A stretch of 64,000 bases of DNA from Onchidella celtica (GCA_963931925.1 OZ007570.1:67724214-67788213); one strand, 5' to 3'; numbered from the stretch's first letter, positions 49,655-61,735 are shown. The notes: generated from the sequence alone by a model not told the origin. Numbers and translations: made by a program.

Positions 49655-49819
49655 TAACTTTATCGTCCCATGAGGGAAATTCTCTTTCACAGAGCGCCCA
49701 AAGGCACATACGTGGTACATTATATCTTATGCATCATTACATAAACATAATCACAACTCATTAAACTCAACAACAGGCATACATGAAGTGATATATTGTA
49801 AGGAACCTTGGTGAACCTT

Positions 49820-49970
49820 CTCTTCCTTTTGGCAAAATCTAGCTAATGAGGCGTTAGTTTTCGTATTTCTCTTCGTTTTGGCAACATCTACTTAGTGAGG
49901 CGTTACTTTTCGTATTTCTCTGTCTCTTGGCAAAATCTAGTCAGTGAGGCGTTAGTTTTCGCATTTCATG
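49820..49970 (+). repeat. 49-bp repeat, three copies
   Basis: GGCAAAATCTAG or its variants recur at 49831, 49880 and 49929, each followed by GTGAGGCGTTAGTTTTCG and a CATTTC/TATTTC end. It lies between the GATAA array and the first solo LTR. Confidence 0.85.
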
Positions 49971-50009
49971 TGAGGGGATTTCCGGAAATTAGTGCTTGCT
50001 GTTGCTGTT

Positions 50010-51159
50010 AGTCACAAATCCCAGACTGGGAGATGCGATGGTTATAACAGGACAACAATCACGAACGAACAAGTATAACACTTAACAGAACAACCCATCA
50101 GACCCACACATTTGTTAAACATAAATATAAAGATAAGGATAACAGTGCAATTACATACATACGTTATATTCTTCAAGTTAACTGCCGTCCACGGCCTTCT
50201 TCCGTAAGCACACTTCCTCGGGTCCACAACCCGGTAATTACTTCTAAAGACACCTCGGCCTCAGCCTCTCCACTCAGGGTCTTAATGACACACTAGTATT
50301 CTTTCACACCACAGTCTCTCAATAGCGCCTCCCTATGGCAATACACTTTAGCCTCCTATACACCTCACGTGGCCATAGCACGTTAATACTTCAATTCACA
50401 TGAATATCTCATTCGCACAGTAATACATCCATGTCACAGTAGTACATCTTAATAGCACATTCAGGATCATATATACATCCCTGTCTGTGGCCAGACTGCG
50501 ACGACTCATGTGCCTCTACTGTCCTGCACCGACAGCTTCACTCCTGGCCTATGTGTGGCCTTCGGCCCTATGCTGGCCTATCCCCTGTGCTCACCGTAGG
50601 CGGCTCTTCGGCCCGACCCCGGCACCTACAAAAATAACATTACATTGGTATAATACCATACCATTTCTAATCACTTCACCCCTCATTACAACTCATGAAG
50701 CGTACACACAATAGTTCACATTTCACTCACCAAACATCTTACGGTAACACCTCCACCGTATTACACCCTACTCACTCTCGCTACAAATCCATGAAGCTAA
50801 CTTCCATCTATCGCTCATGGCGCACATTGCTATATACAGTATCAAGGACTTCCACATTCCTCACATATACTTATTTACATCATGGTCGTAGACGAATATA
50901 ATACATCAATCATAATTATCAATCATCGTTCCACCTACCAGTCATCACTGGAAAACACTGTCACAATCTCCCGACTGTTCTCACTCACGTCCGTCCCCTG
51001 GGAGCTTCTAACTTGCAGTGATAGTAGTACAGCGCTCTCGCCTCATGCAGACCCCCCCACTCACAACATGCACGCTTTTCATTACCCGTGGGCCGTGGGT
51101 TAACTTTACTCTACCCCCTTCCCCCGTAACTACTGATCCCAGCTCACCTGCTCGTGGCA
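50010..51159 (-). mobile_element. Solo LTR, family D, copy 1
   Basis: On the minus strand the LTR starts TGCCACGAG and ends GATTTGTGACT, where intact copies have TGTCACGAG and GATTTGTGACA; both tips carry one-base changes. Direct repeats CTGTT flank it (50005-50009 and 51160-51164), a 5-bp target duplication. It contains the CCCAGACTGGGA palindrome near its 3' end. No internal retroviral-like genes adjoin it, so it is a solo LTR left by LTR-LTR recombination. The Gypsy-type class is inferred from the 5-bp duplication. Confidence 0.85.
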
Positions 51160-51307
51160 CTGTTGTTGTTGTTATTGTTGTTGTTGTTTGTCTTTGCATC
51201 AAATGCGACATCAGCAGTTTCATTTATTTCCCAGACAAATTTCCAAAGCTAACCCACTATTCACCCAGTGTTATGTACAGCTGGGTGAAATTACATCTAT
51301 TTCCATT

Positions 51308-52495
51308 TGTCACAAATCCCAGACTGGGAGATGTAATAATTATAACAAGACAACAATCACGAACGAACAAGTATAACACTTAACAGAACAACCCATCAGA
51401 CTCACACATTTATTATACATAAACATAAAGATAATAGCGCAACTACATACATTATATTATTCACGTTACTGCCGTCCAACGGCCTTATTCCCACATGCAC
51501 TCTTCCTCGGGTCCACAACCCGGTAGTTACTTTCTAAAGACACTTCGGTCTCAGCTTCTCCTCTCCATGTCTTAATAGCACATTAATATTTCACTGGCAC
51601 CGCAGTCTCCCAATAGCCCCTTCCTATTGCCATAACACATTAGCATTCCAATAGCACATCAACATGGCAATAGCACATTAGCATTTCAATAGCACATCAA
51701 CATGGCAATAGCACATTAGCATTTCAATAGCACATCAACATGGCAATAGCACATTAGCATTTCAATAGCACATTCACGATCACATATATACGTCCCTGTC
51801 GGTGGCCAGACTGCCACGACTCATGTGCTGCGACTGTCCTACACGACAGCGTCACTCCTGGCCTATGTGTGGCCTTCGGCCCTATGCTGGCCTATCCCCT
51901 GTGCTCACCGTAGGCGGCGCTTCGGCCCGTCCCCGGCACCTACAAGAATAACATTACATTGGTATAATACCATACCGCTTCTATTCACTTCACCCCTCCT
52001 TACGACTCATGAAGCGTACACACAATAGTCCACCTTTCACTCACCAAACATCTTACGGTAACACACCTCCACTGTAGTACACAATACTCACTCTCGCTAC
52101 AAATCCATGAACTCAACTTTCATCTATCGCTCATGGCGCACATTGCTATATACAGTATCAAGGACTTCCACATTCCTCACATATACTTATTTACATCATG
52201 GTCATAGACAAATATAATACATCAATTATAACTATTATCAATCATCGTTTCACCTACCAGTCATCACTGGAAAAACACTACTCCCAAGTCTTCCGACTGC
52301 TCTCCTTATGTTCGCCCTCTGGGGCTTTCTCTTGCGTCCGCTTTCTTAGACGACTTAGTGTGCAGTGATAGTAATACAGCGCTCTCGCCTCATTCAGACC
52401 CCCACCACTCACACATGCACGCTTTCCCTTATCCCGTGGCCCGTGGGTTAACCCTCTTCTCGTAACTACTGATCCTCGCTCACTCGCTCGTGACA
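51308..52495 (-). mobile_element. Solo LTR, family D, copy 2
   Basis: It is bounded by TGTCACAAATC on the left and CTCGTGACA on the right (plus strand), i.e. TG...CA when read on the minus strand. It is flanked by CCATT at 51303-51307 and 52496-52500. Its order of blocks matches copy 1 and copy 3. It contains an internal 38-bp array (AACATGGCAATAGCACATTA and following) at about 51638-51772 that the other copies lack or have in fewer units. No internal domain is present. Confidence 0.9.
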
Positions 52496-52500
52496 CCATT

Positions 52501-53382
52501 GCCCGAGTAACACGCACGAGCACCGTGCTTATCTCTTTGTCTGTCTGTGAGTGGAGACGCCAGGCTGACACTTGCATACATCTATCTTCCATTTTGATGC
52601 GTTTATTTCCCTGCCTTGTGGCATTTGTGACCGTCACGAGATGTTAGATTAACGCGGCAAGTTGTCATGGTAACGCAAACATCGTCGAGTCATGCACACT
52701 AATGTAAATCCACACATCGGTGTGCAAAGCGAACAGCTTCACCTGAATATGATTGCACATCTCCCAATACAAAAACATAATTATTATAATTAAGATGCAC
52801 GGTTTGTAATTATTTCATCAGCGTTAACATGTATTCACAAAAATGTACATTTGTACACTACTTTCACGTGGCTTGGTTTAGCTGTCGTCAGAGGACTTGT
52901 GCTCCTACACAAATTTCATTGGATATACCAAGGCCATGTAGCCGCTCGAGAAAATGAAGTATATTTCGGCACTACCCGATTCGCGAAAATCGTTATAAGG
53001 CATCATAGGGTCAATTTTATCCATTGTGCTTTTCCAGTATTTTTGAAAAGTTTAACCTCTTTACTATTCCTTTACCAAATGATAATCCTGTTTGAGAAGG
53101 GCAAATGCCTCAAAACTGACTTTGAATCAAGTAATCATCAGTAATTTTGACTAAAAGCTGAAACTTTAAAAGCGTTTTTCTCAAAACTATGGTACTACCT
53201 CTTCCTGTCTTCGATAGACCATAATTATCTTCTCTGATAATTAAATTACAGCAATGTTTTTTTTACTAAATGAAAGAACATTGAATAACTCATCTGGTGA
53301 TACCAAAATCTCCATATCACCAAAATGCACGAAGTGCCTCGTTTTGTCGGGTGGCTACACATAATGTTTTGTTCTCCTAAAG
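52501..53382 (+). other. Intron 1 sequence, nothing recognised
   Basis: No exon or structured repeat recognised. Confidence 0.35.
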
Positions 53383-53559
53383 CTGGGTTCTCATGTGTAC
53401 GGCAACGGAAACGGACAAGGCAAACACCTTTCAAGCGGTGAAAAGGAAAGATGTTCTCATGTGTGAAGAAATGCCGTTGCCACTCTCATGGAAACGCTCA
53501 TTCTTTTTACTGCTTGATGGTATTCGCCGTTTGCCGTTTCCGTACACACAAAAACCCAG
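53383..53559. mobile_element. MITE family C, copy 2
   Basis: The left end CTGGGTTCTCATGTGTACGG and the right end, read in reverse complement as CTGGGTTTTTGTGTGTACGG, match well for about 34 bp. The right half of copy 1 (42.5 kb) has the same CTGGGTTCTCATGCGTAC end. There is no coding capacity. No clear target duplication. Confidence 0.7.
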
Positions 53560-53899
53560 ATTAAGAGTTGGAATTCTTCTTTTTGGATTACAGCTAGTCT
53601 TTGCGAATGGGTATTCTCAGCCGCCGTGCCAAAGGTCAAATCCCTGCAAGTGCGCATGCCCTCTCGCCGTGCACTGGGAAGCGGAGAAGGCATGTGGTCA
53701 ACATCACAATTTTGGGGAACCAAATGAAACAAATAATAATTTCAGTGGCAGGAACACGTATTCACACAAATTAATTCAACGTTCATACTCTCGTATTTTC
53801 ATGCGGACAAAGATGTACAGACACTCACTATTTACTGCAACCCTTCTTAACCCTTAGTGCTCAATGCTTCATTTCTGAAACAAGTTAGATGATGTTCAG

Positions 53900-55093
53900 T
53901 GTCACGAGTGGAGTGAGTGCAATTAAGGGGATTGCTACAGAGCGGGTGTAGAGTAAGAAGGACTCACAGTAGACAGCAAGTTAAGCGTGCTGTTGTGAGT
54001 AGTGGGGGGGGGGGGTCTGAATGAGGCGAAAGCGCTGTATAACTATCACTGCAAGTTAGAAGGTCCGACGGAGCGGACCTGTGAATAAGAGCCCAGCGGG
54101 CGGACATAAGTGAAAGCAGTCGGGAGACGGATGAGTGTTGTTCCAGTAATGACTGGTATGTAGAACGTTGATTGATTATTATGATTGATGTATTATATTA
54201 TATTCGTCTATTACCATGATGTAAATAAGTATATGTGAGGAATGTGGAAGTCCTTGATATTGGATATAGCAATGTGCGCCATGAGCGATAGATGAAAGTG
54301 AGTTCATGGATTTGTAGCGCGAGTGAGTAGTGTGTACTCCGATGGAAGTGTGTTACCGTAAGATGTGTGGTGAGTGAAAGGTGAACTAGTGTGTGTACGC
54401 TTCATGGATTGTAAGGAGAGGTGGAGTGAATAGAAATGGTAGGGTATTATACCAATGTAATGTTATTCTTGTAGGTGTCGGGGACGGGCCGAAGAGCCAC
54501 CTCGATGAGCACAAGTGATAGGCCAGCATAGGGCCGGAGGCCGCACATAGGCCAGAAGTGAGGCTGTCAGTGCAGGACAGTAGAGGCACATAAAGTCGTG
54601 GCAGTCAGGCCACGGACAGGGACGTAGATATGAGAGTGAATGAGATGCTATAGTGTTGCCATGTTGATAGGCTAGTGAACTGATACTATGTTGTTGCCAT
54701 GTTGATGGCTATGGAAATAATAATGTGTTATCGCCCTGCTGAGGTGCTAGGGGAGTGCTAAGGTGTATGACAATAGGGAGGGGATATTGAGAGACTGAGG
54801 TGCCAGTGAATCATTAATGTACTATTAAGACCCTGAGGGGAGAGGCTGAGGCCGAAGTGCCTTTTGGAGTAACTACCGGATTGTGGATCCGAGGGAGAGT
54901 GTGTGTGAGAGTGAGGCCGTTGTACGGCAGTTCATTTCAATAATATACTGTATGTAATTGCGCTATTATATGTATAATTATGTTTAATAAATGTGTGAGT
55001 CTGATGGGTTGTTTTGTTAAGTGTTAAACTTGTTTGTTCGTGATTGTCGTCCTGTCATAAACTATTACATCTCCCAGTCTGGGATTTGTGACA
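53900..55093 (+). mobile_element. Solo LTR, family D, copy 3
   Basis: It starts TGTCACGAGTGGAG and ends GGGATTTGTGACA, 1,194 bp, flanked by TTCAG at 53895-53899 and 55094-55098. AATAAA at 54986-54991 about 100 bp before the end is the expected polyadenylation signal, which sets the orientation as plus. Copies 1 and 2 are the same family in the opposite orientation. No gag-pol adjoins it. Confidence 0.92.
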
Positions 55094-55098
55094 TTCAG

Positions 55099-55613
55099 TG
55101 TTCTGTAGACAATTAGGCCTTCTCAAACCAAATTATCTCCAACTATACATTAACATTATTGACATTCATATGACACAGCAAGGTACACACACAAGATGAC
55201 ATTAATTCACAAACACACAACTGATACAAGTATTTTGGACTCCAAACGCCGGAGTGAATGTGCCCGCATACACACACACACACACACAAACATACAGCAC
55301 ACACACACAAAAGCTCTCCCACATTCACTATCTTCCAACAGTAGAAACAATCTCCTGTCCCACCTCCATATCGTAATACTTCATCCTCCACTTCCACACC
55401 CTCTGCTAGTTGACTGGCACTTGCATGCGCTATCAGTGGTCATCGGTGGTCTGTGAGTACATCTGTTACACAGATACCCGCGCGGACAGATGTGGTCAGC
55501 TGGGGGGGGGGGGTGGGGTGCCTTAACGAGCTCGTCAGTTGCGTCATAGAGAGTGCAGTTGTAAGGTGGTGCAGAGTTCTCTCGTACTCATACAGACAGA
55601 CAGACAAGCAGGC
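55099..55613 (+). other. Intron 1 spacer with short CA and G tracts
   Basis: CACACACACACACACAC near 55269 and a G run near 55502. No exon recognised. Confidence 0.35.
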
Positions 55614-55735
<122 letters not shown>

Positions 55736-56065
55736 GACAATATAACACTTCACTCAGATGTCAGTAGAGAGACAAAGACTTGTAATGAAAAAAGGAACTC
55801 ATATCGATTGAATTGGTTGCTGTAGAGAAGAGGAGGGTACTGCAATTCTTGACTGCATCTGGTAGTTTGGACCTGTTGGCAGTCATGGTGATAAATAGTG
55901 TTAGTATTAACATAACTGGTTGGGTTGATGTTGTTGAATGAAGGGAGCTGAAGATGCTGTCGTCTTGTCATTGATAACTGTGGTGAATAATTCTGGTCTG
56001 TGGCTGGGGATGCTGTTGGTGGTGCGGGAATTGTTCTTTTGGTGTCGTTGATGGTGGTGGTGGAG

Positions 56066-56078
56066 TGTGATGATGATG

Positions 56079-56155
<77 letters not shown>

Positions 56156-56169
56156 GGTGATGGTGATGG

Positions 56170-56207
<38 letters not shown>

Positions 56208-56295
56208 GTGATGGTGATGGTGATGATGAAGATGATGATGATGATGATGATGGTGATGGTGATGGTGATGATGAAGATGATGATGATGGTGATGG

Positions 56296-56332
<37 letters not shown>

Positions 56333-56382
56333 GATGATGATGATGATGATGATGATGATGGTGGTGATGGTGATGGTGATGG

Positions 56383-56414
<32 letters not shown>

Positions 56415-56480
56415 GTGATGGTGATGATGATGATGATGGTGATGGTGATGATGATGATGGTGATGGTGATGGTGATGATG

Positions 56481-56539
<59 letters not shown>

Positions 56540-56600
56540 GATGATGGTGATGATGATGGTGATGATGATGGTGATGATGATGATGATGATGATGGTGGTA
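56066..56600 (+). repeat. GAT/GGT trinucleotide array, about 535 bp
   Basis: GATGATGATGGTGATGATG-type units fill the region. The Asp/Gly, Met/Val and Ile/Thr frames in different registers are artefacts. The array ends about 420 bp before exon 2 of the Ras-like gene; looser GATG-rich sequence continues to about 56910. Confidence 0.96.
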
Positions 56601-57021
56601 GTGATGACTATATGATGACGGTAAAAATGATGATGTTGATGATGGTGATTATGATGATAGGACTGGTGGTGATGGTGTTGACATTGATGCTGGTGATAGG
56701 AATGCTGGTGAAGATGATGATGGTGATGAGGATGGTGGTGATGATGATGATTATGAAGATGACTTGGTGATGATAGTGATGATGTTTTGCCGGCTATGAT
56801 GATAACAGAGTGATGGTTGTGGTGACAATGATGATGGTGAGGTTGTTGGTTGCTATGGTGACAGCAGTAAGAATGAAGTCCATCATGGTAACATTGATGA
56901 TGAAGAAAACAGTTGGTATTGTCTGACGTCCAACACTTTGTCTCGTCGGTGTGTCTCTGTATTTGTCTTGTCTTCTCCACTGAAACTGGTGATAACCTGA
57001 TCATTTCATATTATTCCACAG

Positions 57022-57078
57022 CGATGATTGTCCGCTTTCTGACTGGCAGATTTATCGGTGACTACGATTCTGAGATGG
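57022..57078 (+). CDS. Ras-like small GTPase, coding exon 2 (helix alpha-1 to switch I)
   Basis: The acceptor TTATTCCACAG precedes the exon and the donor GTAAGT follows it. Starting with the last two bases of an Ala codon, it reads MIVRFLTGRFIGDYDSEM plus one base, which would complete with the next exon, likely to Glu. This matches helix alpha-1 and the start of switch I in Ras-like proteins (compare Ras DEYDPTIE), and the FLTxRFIGDY form is characteristic of the RERG/RASL11 group. It is 57 nt long. The next exon, carrying the switch I Thr/Tyr and the DTAG motif, was not found in the remaining 6.9 kb, so intron 2 probably runs past the window end. Confidence 0.85.
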
Positions 57079-57912
57079 GTAAGTCTTCTCGCCTGCAGGG
57101 TATTACAGGGTGTCAAACCTGTTGGGAAAACGGGGGAAGGACTGACATAAGATGTAAAAGTTGAACTAGTAAGTGCTGGCATACTTCAAGAATTCCAGCA
57201 CGTTTTCAAAACTTGTAATGAATATTTCATAAATAGAATGATTTGGAAAGGAAAATGTGGTAAATCTGTAACCCAGAAAAGTGAAGTAAATCTCTGGTTG
57301 ACGTTGATTATTATTTATTTATAAATTTATTTATTTATTTATTTATTTAATACTTATTTATGTATTTTAATATTTCTTAGTTGATTTCTTTACGCATGTA
57401 TTTATATATTTATTTATGTATTTATTTATTTATTTATTTATTTTAGCCGTTTGTCACGTTGAATTTTCTTTTCACAGTAATTGTTTTCGAAACTGATAGA
57501 GTTAGGTTTAGCCTTTTGGCCATAAGAACCACGTCGTTGGGAATTGTCATAGCTATCTACTCCTAAATTGGCCACAAACTAATCATAGGGGCCGTGCTTA
57601 CACGTACGTACGCACCCTAGGCGTTTTGCGCACACGTATACGTACCTATCCCTAAGCCCGTCCTTATCCTCAATCCTAAATCTCACCGATTCCCTTACCC
57701 TTTCAACCAAAAAAAAAAAAAAGGAGGAAAACAAAAAGAAAATCTGAAAGAATTATTAATTAAGGCTGTTGTCAGGAGTATTTCATGAGGCGTTCTCTAG
57801 CTGTGGCGACATGAAATACGTACCCCTAGAGCACAAAACGTACGTACTCGTAACAACATTCAATCGTAAATCGGTCACATATCATTGGGGTCGAGAGTAT
57901 TTTGCAAATCGC
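57079..57912 (+). other. Intron 2 sequence with a TTTA array
   Basis: TTTATTTATTTATTTA repeats lie at about 57305-57350 and 57410-57445. A CACGTACGTACG-type motif near 57600 is echoed near 57840. No exon recognised. Confidence 0.4.
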
Positions 57913-58107
57913 GAAACTAGGTCGCTGCGGTAAACAAGAAATTGAAGAATTGAAAGAGACTTTCTTCACCAAAGATAGCGTGCACATCTGTTTACTGTGG
58001 TTTGTTAATATTTTTGGGCTGATTGGAACTATTTACAACCGTTTGTAAGCTCTCACACCATGTGGAAATACAAAAACGGGTATTGTTTACCGCAGCGACC
58101 TACTTTC
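57913..58107. mobile_element. 195-bp MITE with 25-bp TIRs
   Basis: GAAACTAGGTCGCTGCGG at 57913 pairs with the reverse complement of the segment ending at 58107; 24 of 25 bases match, including TAGGTCGCTGCGGTAAACAA without error. CGC occurs at both outer edges, possibly a 3-bp target duplication. No coding capacity; superfamily unassigned. Confidence 0.75.
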
Positions 58108-61100
58108 CGCTCCATGCTAACAGTGGTTTCGCAGAGCCTCCCGTGTCTCGCCATGCAAATCGACCAATAGTGAACCCTCTCTATGTAATAATCTCTGCTT
58201 ACAATAAACTGCTCGCGAAATGTAAAACATCTGTGAAGTCTTTGAGTTTTATGAACATAATAGTAGTGCTGATGTACAAAACTTGTGAAGAGTTCTTCTG
58301 TTGAATTCTCAGTTGCATATCACAGGGAGTGTTGAATGTTCCATACACAAGAAGAAACGTTTGGTAAATGGAGACCAGAATAAAAACAAAAAATGCGAAG
58401 GAAAATACGCCAGTAATGCCTACGATTGAGCACGTACGCGAGGAACGCTGTGAGCAATTTAGTGCACTTTTTGCACACTTGGTGCAGTTTATGATGATAA
58501 ACAAACGACCACAGACGATCGTGCAGACATGGGGGAAAAAGAGTAAATATCTGTTAAGACATGTAACGTACGAGCACGTCCTTAACCCTCTCGGTTATGA
58601 GCATGTGAGTTTACTTAACCCTCCCGATACCACGGTGGAAAAGAGATAAATGTTATAAAATCTTTAAACCACATTTTGTAGTTAGTATTGCTTTAACGAA
58701 ATTTCGTCATGTATACCCTTAAAAGCAGGGCCAGATGTGTAGGGAGCAAAAGGGGCAACCCCCCCCCCCCCAAGCCCACCAAAACATCCAATAATGAGTT
58801 TAATTTTGTTGTGTAAATTGTTGAGTCCACCATTGTTATCAGCGCAGACTAAAGATTACACAGCGGCGTATCTATGTTCTTTGTAATTATTTTGTCTTAC
58901 CTAAAAATCTACTTGGAGTTTCGCTGGCACGTATACATGTATGCAGGTCTTTACTTCAGGTATATAACTCATTTAACTTTCCTATGTGTGTGTGGAACTA
59001 TGTGGTTCCAATTGCCTGCAATAGACGGACTTTGGTGTGTAGATTTAGTGATTTGGTGTGTACTTTAATGTCTGTATATGAGGGGCCCACGCAATTTGAA
59101 GTGCTCCAGGCCCCCCTCCTCCTACCAGGTGTAAATCCGGCTCGTTTTAGATGGGGCTTTATCATGTACACTCACCATTTCAATAGATGTACACTCATAC
59201 CAGGATGGGACAGGGGGTTGAAGCCAAGCGTATGAGAGGCTTGCATGGTGTGGGGTTTAGTCAAAATTCATCATAAAAAACAGAGTGTGCGTACTGTACA
59301 AATGGCCCCTTTGGGCTTCAAAAGTTAGGCTGAAATAAGAAAGAAAATGCGTGACCCCCCAAGATGATATTTTTTGTATAAAAATCAGACATTATTTCTC
59401 TGCCTATAGAAAGTTTCTTACTCGACACGTCAGGCTTTATAGGGTTGAGACGTCAACGAATGTCCATTGCGAGTGTTACCGGTACCCAAAAACTGTTATC
59501 GTTCGGAACGCGGCCTGAGAATCTAGATACAGGTAAAATGCAACTTTCTTGACTCCTTTGTGTGTGTGCGTGTGTGCGTGTGCGTTGGTGTGTGTGTGCA
59601 GATATTGGTGAGCAGTTGAAACCTTCCACCCTCCACTCCCACCCCTCCCCCCAATATATATGACACTTGTATGTAAAATGACCATTTATTGGACACTCTC
59701 CATTGACACGATATGTACACTAATATCATAATGACATTTCATTCCAAATAACATGTATCTGTCTCGTAAGGTCGCTAGTTCACAAGTGAGCCGCGTACCG
59801 GTATACCCGATTTGTATTGTTAATTACCTCATCTATTCACCCCTCACCCCACCCCCGCCCCCTAGGCTTATTTAGCAAAGTCGCTCACACAAACCGGTGA
59901 TATAACACACTGCCGTGATTCTGCTGATTGAGCTTACCATGGGCACCTGCATACAAACATCCCTACACTATAATATGCAGTATGTAACAACCACCTGTTT
60001 AATAACGCCACTCAAGGGCAAACATACACATACCGCCACCCACGTGTAGGTAATTACCCAGATACATACAAAAACGGGTGGATGAGGTAAACACTGACGT
60101 CAGGACTGATGCTTGACTGACCCCGACTGTTTGGACACAAGGTTACAAAAACAGCAAAGAAGAAAAATAACAAAAACTGCTGGTTCTATCATGAAACCTG
60201 GCAAGTGTATCAGTTGGCACAAAAGGAGTACATGAACTCCTTGAAGGCATGATTAAAGGGGAGTGGAACATTTCAAAATATAAGTAAAAATGTATTTAAG
60301 ACAAAGGCTACATTTTAAATGAAACATTTTCCCCCTCTCTTGTAACTGTTATATATATATTTATATCCTTTGGATTTTGTTGGATTCCATCACTGGGCCA
60401 ATGGTTGATTAATTGTGGTTCATCAATTGTTCTTGTCACGGGAAAATCTAAATTGTTTTGCTGTTTAAAGTCGTAGATCTACATCATCTCTACACACTCC
60501 CCACGATAACACATGCCCCAGGCAGTCTCTCAAACTGTCGTAAATCTGAAAGAAAACAAAAGACAACTCATTCTGTTGTCCACGGGTTAAGTTAAAAAAA
60601 AAAAAGTGTAAGATTATAAGTTGCTAACAAAACCAATGTGAATTTCCTTCTATCGCACGTCGTACTTTGCACAGTAGAGACTTTTGCTCCACTTGGAGCA
60701 GTTTCGTGGGCGGTTTTATCTTTAAAAATAAGGAACGCATTTGTGACCCAACGCGACGGTTCGGTCCCGAAGGTAAAGGCCTAGATATTGAGTAATTGCC
60801 CAAACGAACTTTTCTCAAAACTTGACGTCTTAAAGAAAGTGCAAGTCATCAACTTCAAATGCTTATAACACAGTCTGAAAATGTTCAGAATTAAATGAAT
60901 CTAGCATCAAATTCAAGGGAAAAGAGTTCTCTTTCACTTGATATCAATAACTCAGTTTACCTAAAATGTACCTTCCGGGCCGAACCAGCACGAAGCATCA
61001 CAATCATTTGATTTGGTGCTATCACGGAGCGGAGTATGTGAGAAGCAGGCCCACAGTGCGCTGCGTCAAGTGTCTTTTGCCTTGGTTTTGTGGACTACAG

Positions 61101-61275
61101 AATGAAGAAGGATCGAACACACGGGGCGAGACTGAAAACACGTCTGTCTGTCTGTCTCGCTAAATGATCCAGAGAAAGTTCCAGACTGAGTCAAACCCGA
61201 CGCGGCCCAGACTTGTCTCTGATCGCTACGCTACAGCGTTAGTTTATAGGGCAGATAGAAAAAAAAAGGTTCTAT
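58108..61275 (+). other. Intron 2 or intergenic sequence, nothing recognised
   Basis: C run near 58759; a possible decayed hAT-like element between about 58729 (AGGGCCAGATGTGTAGG) and 59145; GT repeats near 59561-59600. No exon of the Ras-like gene was found. Confidence 0.35.
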
Positions 61276-61608
61276 TTGAAATGTCTACATTATCTTAAAT
61301 ACACTTTCAGCCACACAGATGAACATTTGGAATTTCCTATTCCCCTTTCAGAAAAAAACAAAAAGGAAATTAAACTCATTAAAGTTCAGAGAATATTTGG
61401 CGAAAAAGTTATCACCCGTAGTTTTGTGCGATTGCAGGAGCGATGTTTCATGATAGAACGATGGAACCGTGGCAAAAAACAATGTTCCTTCATGGACTTC
61501 ATAGAATATTTGGTGAGAAAGAAAGTGTTTCCATCTGGGTATACACCAGTGTTGGTGCGATTTCATGATAGAGCCTGCGCAGTGCGGTTTTTGTACTCAA
61601 GTCTGTAA
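61276..61608 (+). other. 110-codon ORF of unknown status containing a duplicated segment
   Basis: The frame ends VRFHDRACAVRFLYSSL and matches no family I recognise. Two stretches in it share AGAATATTTGG and TTTCATGATAGA in the same order (starting about 61390 and 61502), suggesting an ancient duplication with a period near 112 bp. Without a known domain, splice context or homologue, I do not call it a gene. Confidence 0.15.
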
Positions 61609-61649
61609 GACACCGCGAGATAGTTCGGCTACGATCGACTCTTTTTGTG

Positions 61650-61735
61650 AGAGGAGTGTCCGAACGGTTGAGCGATCTGTTTTCTTGGCAAGGCGACGGG
61701 TGCCGTAGCAGAGGTCGCGGGTTCTAATCCCAGCT
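61650..61735 (+). repeat. tRNA-like SINE head or tRNA pseudogene
   Basis: An A-box-like GTGTCCGAACGGTTGAGCG and a B-box-like GGTTCTAATCC (one mismatch to GGTTCGAATCC) are spaced as in a class II (Leu/Ser) tRNA. A GCGAC/GTCGC pair could form the variable arm. The acceptor stem does not pair, so this is not a working tRNA; a tRNA-derived SINE is the better reading. Confidence 0.45.

Noticed and set aside
49032-49720. Overlapping 142-225-codon minus-strand ORFs
   Set aside because: Translations of the GATAA array (YLIL/SYPI repeats) in three frames at once; no gene needs all three.
50010-52495. Two same-orientation LTRs read as one LTR retrotransposon with a 148-bp interior
   Set aside because: Each LTR is flanked by its own distinct 5-bp duplication (CTGTT and CCATT), so they are separate insertions, and the spacer has no primer-binding site or coding sequence.
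55907-57004. 365-codon minus-strand ORF and 256- and 182-codon plus-strand ORFs
   Set aside because: They run through the GAT/GGT array in different registers and encode Ile/Thr, Asp/Gly or Met/Val repeats; this is a product of trinucleotide composition.
58729-59145. hAT-like MITE with AGGGCC ends
   Set aside because: The end similarity is weak and needs gaps; no target duplication seen. Left as a note in the intron 2 entry.
61650-61735. Functional tRNA gene
   Set aside because: The acceptor stem does not pair and the T-stem is only three clear base pairs.
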